This document shows positions 4,200 to 6,796 of a stretch of 6,796 nt of DNA, piece after piece (within the stretch, counting starts at the first letter, position 1; each line of letters opens with the position of its first letter). The position numbers were made by a program, and so were the translations under genes. The notes below the pieces were generated by a model that worked only from the letters and a program-made list of their open reading frames with translations, was not told the origin of the DNA and ran no database searches. The DNA is from Lentisphaeria bacterium. Lineage in GTDB: Bacteria; Verrucomicrobiota; Lentisphaeria; Oligosphaerales; Lenti-02. The stretch is from the NCBI GenBank assembly GCA_023145395.1, contig JAGLDW010001175.1, positions 1 through 6,796 on the forward strand. The letters are read 5' to 3'.

Positions 4200-6796
4200 A
4201 TGTGCATGGAAATCGTGTCAGCAAGTGCCGGAACGGGCAAAACCTACTATCTGGCTCAACGCCTGCCGGAACTCATTCTCGAAGATGGGATCCGGTCGGA
4301 TCGGATCCTGGCTACAACGTTCACAAAGAAGGCGGCCGACGAGCTGGTCTCCCGGATCCGCAGAGAGCTTCTCGGGCGAAGCGAAACCGAACATGCGCGT
4401 GCCCTGACACTGGCACAGATCGGAACGGTCAACTCGGTTTGCGACGAACTCGTGAGAGATTTCTCGTTCGAGCTGGGGCTCTCACCCGATCTGCAGGTTC
4501 TCGATGAAGATGTGGCCGACCAGATGTTGCGCCGCGTCCTCGACGAGGTGATCACGCAGGGAGAACAGGAGAGTTTTGCTGAACTCACGGACCGGATGAG
4601 CGGCCTCATTGAGACTCCTGGAGTGAAGGAGCGTTTCGAATGGCGACTGGCCGTGAGGAGCCTCCTCTCCGGGGCACGCGCAAACAATATCGATGCAGAC
4701 ACGCTTCGTTCCTTTGAGTGTTCGTCATGTGCCACCCTCACTCAGGCATGTTTTCAGGATGACGAGATCCCGGATCTTGCCCAGCAGTTGCTGGACAGTA
4801 TTGACGCGGTTGGTTGGGACAACATCAATAATCAAGCGCTCAAGCGGCGGCTGAAGGCTATGAAGGACACCATTGACGCTCATCAACTGCCCAAATGGAG
4901 TGACTGGCAGGGGATCGTCACGGGTGCGAATGCAGAGGCATACGCGCCCATTCGCTCTGTGGCGGAGCTCTATCCGCAGCATCCCGACCTTCGTGCTGAC
5001 ATGTTCAATCAGATGGCGCTTGTGTACGACATCGCCGCGCGCGCGCTCGCAGCGTACGAGGAGGAGAAGCAACGGCAGGGGCTCATCGATTTCACAGACC
5101 AGGAGGTTTACCTTCTGCGGCTCTTGGACCTGCCCGGTGTGCGCGAACGCCTAGCGCAAGCTTTCGACCTCATCATGGTCGACGAGTTTCAGGATACGAG
5201 CCCCTTGGAGCTTGCCATCTTCCTCAGGCTGAGTGAGCTCTGTCCCCGCTGCATTTGGGTGGGTGACCAGAAGCAATCCATCTACGGGTTCCGGGACACG
5301 GATCCCGCCTTGATGGAGGCTGTGTTGCATGCCATGCAGAACACGAACACAAGAGTCCATATTCTGGGCCAGTCCTGGCGGAGCCGCCCTGGGCTGGTGA
5401 AATTCTGCTCCGAGTTGTTTGCGCCTGTTTTCCAGTCACGCATGAGCATCCCGGAAGAGCGCACGCGGATTGAGCCGGCGCCCCCATTGAGGAACGAACC
5501 GTGTGGGCTGGGCCCTGTGCTGGAGCTGTGGACAGTCGGTGGGGGGAACGCAAAGATGCGGGGTGAGGGACTGGCGGACTGTGTGGCTCAGCTCTTGGAG
5601 GATGACAGCGTGAATGTCCGAGGGCTTGGCCAGGAGCCCGAAGCACGGCGAGTCAGACCGGGGGATCTGGCCATTCTCTGCCGCAAAAACCAAGCCTGCC
5701 GGGGCGTGGCGAAGGCACTGCAGCGGCGCGGGATTCCAGTCAGCATCGCAACGCCGGGATTGCTCAAGACCCCAGAGGCAAGGCTTGTCGTAGCAGGCTT
5801 GCGAATCTGGGTCGATGGTGGAGATCGACTGGCTGCCAATGAAATCCTGCGGCTTACTACGAACCCGGGGGAGGAGGAAAGGTGGCTGAGCGACCTCCTG
5901 AGTGACCGAGGAATGGGAACAGCGCGAGATACCGACCGGGATGTGACCGTGAATACGTCCCTTGTCGATCAGATCCGCCAGCAGGTACGCCAGCATCCCG
6001 GGCTTGGCCTCGCAGCCGTCTTCCAGGCGATTCTTGTGCTGTTGAAGCTCACGGACCGACTGCTGAGGTGGGGGGATCTGGAGCAGCGGATGAGCAACGT
6101 TGAGGCGCTCAGGGCGCATATGGAGCAATTCACCAGCCAGGCCGAGGGGCTGGGCAACCCAGTAACGATCACCGGCTTCGTCCTGTACCTTGAAGAGCTC
6201 GCTAAGGTTGAGGAGGACACCGGAGGGATCCGAGCGGAGAATGCGGTAACCGTCTCCACTTGGCACAGAGCCAAAGGGCTCGAGTGGCCGGTCGTCGTCG
6301 GCTGGGAACTGGATGCGGATCTCAAGAGTGGCTCTTTCGGCGTGCACGCTATCTCTCCGGAGACGATTGAGCTGCACAACCCGCTGGCGGATCGCCAGCT
6401 TCGTTACTGGCCCAACCCGCTCAGCACAAGAACGAAGACTGCGATTCTGTATGATCGGGCACAGGACGATGCGGATCAGTGGCGGGACGCTGAGCTGGTA
6501 GAGGCCCTCCGGTTGCTGTACGTCGTGATGACTCGTGCTCGGGATCGATTCGTTTTTGCCGGCTCAAAGGACCTTCTGACCAAAACGGCGGGGAAGCATC
6601 TGGCAGCACTGGTATGCAACAATGACTTCCCATTAACCGGCCAGTCGGAAGCCAACACGATCTCGCTGAGGGGGGAGCATGTGTTTGAGTGTCAAATACG
6701 GGAAGCGAGAGATCAAGCGGAAGCCGCAACGGAGGCACAAGTATCCGCCTGGTATGCCGTCGAGCCGGAACAGGCCGGGAGATCCTACCCCCCCGA
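4200..6796 (+). CDS. UvrD/AddA-type superfamily 1 DNA helicase (3' end outside window)
   Basis: I translated this frame base by base: 865 codons with no stop or frameshift up to the right edge. Superfamily 1 motifs appear in order. They are Walker A SASAGTGKT at 7-15, motif Ia ATTFTKKAADEL at 38-49, a Ib/Ic-type GTVNSVCDEL at 75-84, motif II DEFQDT at 328-333, motif III VGDQKQSIYGFR at 354-365, motif IV QSWRSRPGLV at 391-400, motif V STWHRAKGLEWPVVV at 686-700, and motif VI LRLLYVVMTRARDR at 770-783. All residues needed for ATP hydrolysis are present. It should be the ATP-driven motor of the complex with the preceding nuclease, moving 3'-to-5' as the family does. AddA carries a C-terminal RecB-type nuclease after motif VI; whether this protein does cannot be seen. 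Oddities are the absence of N-terminal room for a Q-motif, and N78 in the Ib/Ic segment where relatives usually have histidine. RecB is a less likely name because the partner is AddB-like. Confidence 0.93.
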   Translation, partial: MCMEIVSASAGTGKTYYLAQRLPELILEDGIRSDRILATTFTKKAADELVSRIRRELLGRSETEHARALTLAQIGTVNSVCDELVRDFSFELGLSPDLQVLDEDVADQMLRRVLDEVITQGEQESFAELTDRMSGLIETPGVKERFEWRLAVRSLLSGARANNIDADTLRSFECSSCATLTQACFQDDEIPDLAQQLLDSIDAVGWDNINNQALKRRLKAMKDTIDAHQLPKWSDWQGIVTGANAEAYAPIRSVAELYPQHPDLRADMFNQMALVYDIAARALAAYEEEKQRQGLIDFTDQEVYLLRLLDLPGVRERLAQAFDLIMVDEFQDTSPLELAIFLRLSELCPRCIWVGDQKQSIYGFRDTDPALMEAVLHAMQNTNTRVHILGQSWRSRPGLVKFCSELFAPVFQSRMSIPEERTRIEPAPPLRNEPCGLGPVLELWTVGGGNAKMRGEGLADCVAQLLEDDSVNVRGLGQEPEARRVRPGDLAILCRKNQACRGVAKALQRRGIPVSIATPGLLKTPEARLVVAGLRIWVDGGDRLAANEILRLTTNPGEEERWLSDLLSDRGMGTARDTDRDVTVNTSLVDQIRQQVRQHPGLGLAAVFQAILVLLKLTDRLLRWGDLEQRMSNVEALRAHMEQFTSQAEGLGNPVTITGFVLYLEELAKVEEDTGGIRAENAVTVSTWHRAKGLEWPVVVGWELDADLKSGSFGVHAISPETIELHNPLADRQLRYWPNPLSTRTKTAILYDRAQDDADQWRDAELVEALRLLYVVMTRARDRFVFAGSKDLLTKTAGKHLAALVCNNDFPLTGQSEANTISLRGEHVFECQIREARDQAEAATEAQVSAWYAVEPEQAGRSYPP

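Noticed and set aside
5436..6377. Long antisense open frame (313 codons)
   Set aside because: It lies fully opposite the helicase gene, whose motifs IV-V read without interruption on the plus strand. The peptide is low-complexity P/S/R/Q-rich, as expected from the complement of GC-rich codons.

Overview
The window holds the left part of a compact plus-strand gene cluster from a moderately GC-rich bacterium. The taxon cannot be fixed from the sequence, and no ribosomal, tRNA or other marker gene is present. The two large genes make an AddAB-like helicase-nuclease pair. The two small genes upstream have products I do not recognise.

Layout: positions 1-228 carry a structured leader. It has a perfect 15-bp inverted repeat (44-58 with 158-172) enclosing three further hairpins, and a 10-nt direct repeat lies outside both arms. 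The same stretch may also contain the last codons of an upstream gene, open from the left edge to a stop at 123-125. Next come a 251-residue coiled-coil, acidic protein (229-984) and a 174-residue protein predicted to be beta-rich (981-1505). Their genes overlap by 4 nt (GTGA), so translation is probably coupled. After a 71-nt spacer comes an 872-residue AddB/RexB-type protein (1577-4195). It has a RecB-family PD-(D/E)XK nuclease domain and the four-cysteine iron-sulphur signature typical of AddB. Four nucleotides later, behind a strong Shine-Dalgarno, a UvrD/AddA-type superfamily 1 helicase starts at 4200. It stays open to the right edge (865 codons seen), and its C-terminal part, where AddA carries a second nuclease domain, is outside the window.

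How the parts may work together: the last two proteins should form a heterodimer that unwinds and degrades DNA from double-strand ends. This is the AddAB/RecBCD role in recombination repair and in destruction of foreign linear DNA. The tight same-strand packing suggests that the two small proteins act with it, as adaptors, DNA-binding factors or regulators, but that is inference. Both large proteins depart from textbook AddAB: the AddB-like subunit is short and lacks an N-terminal Walker A motif, and the helicase starts almost directly at its Walker A with no room for a Q-motif. With the unrecognised partner genes and the structured leader, this suggests a lineage-specific or accessory (possibly defence) version rather than the ordinary housekeeping locus.
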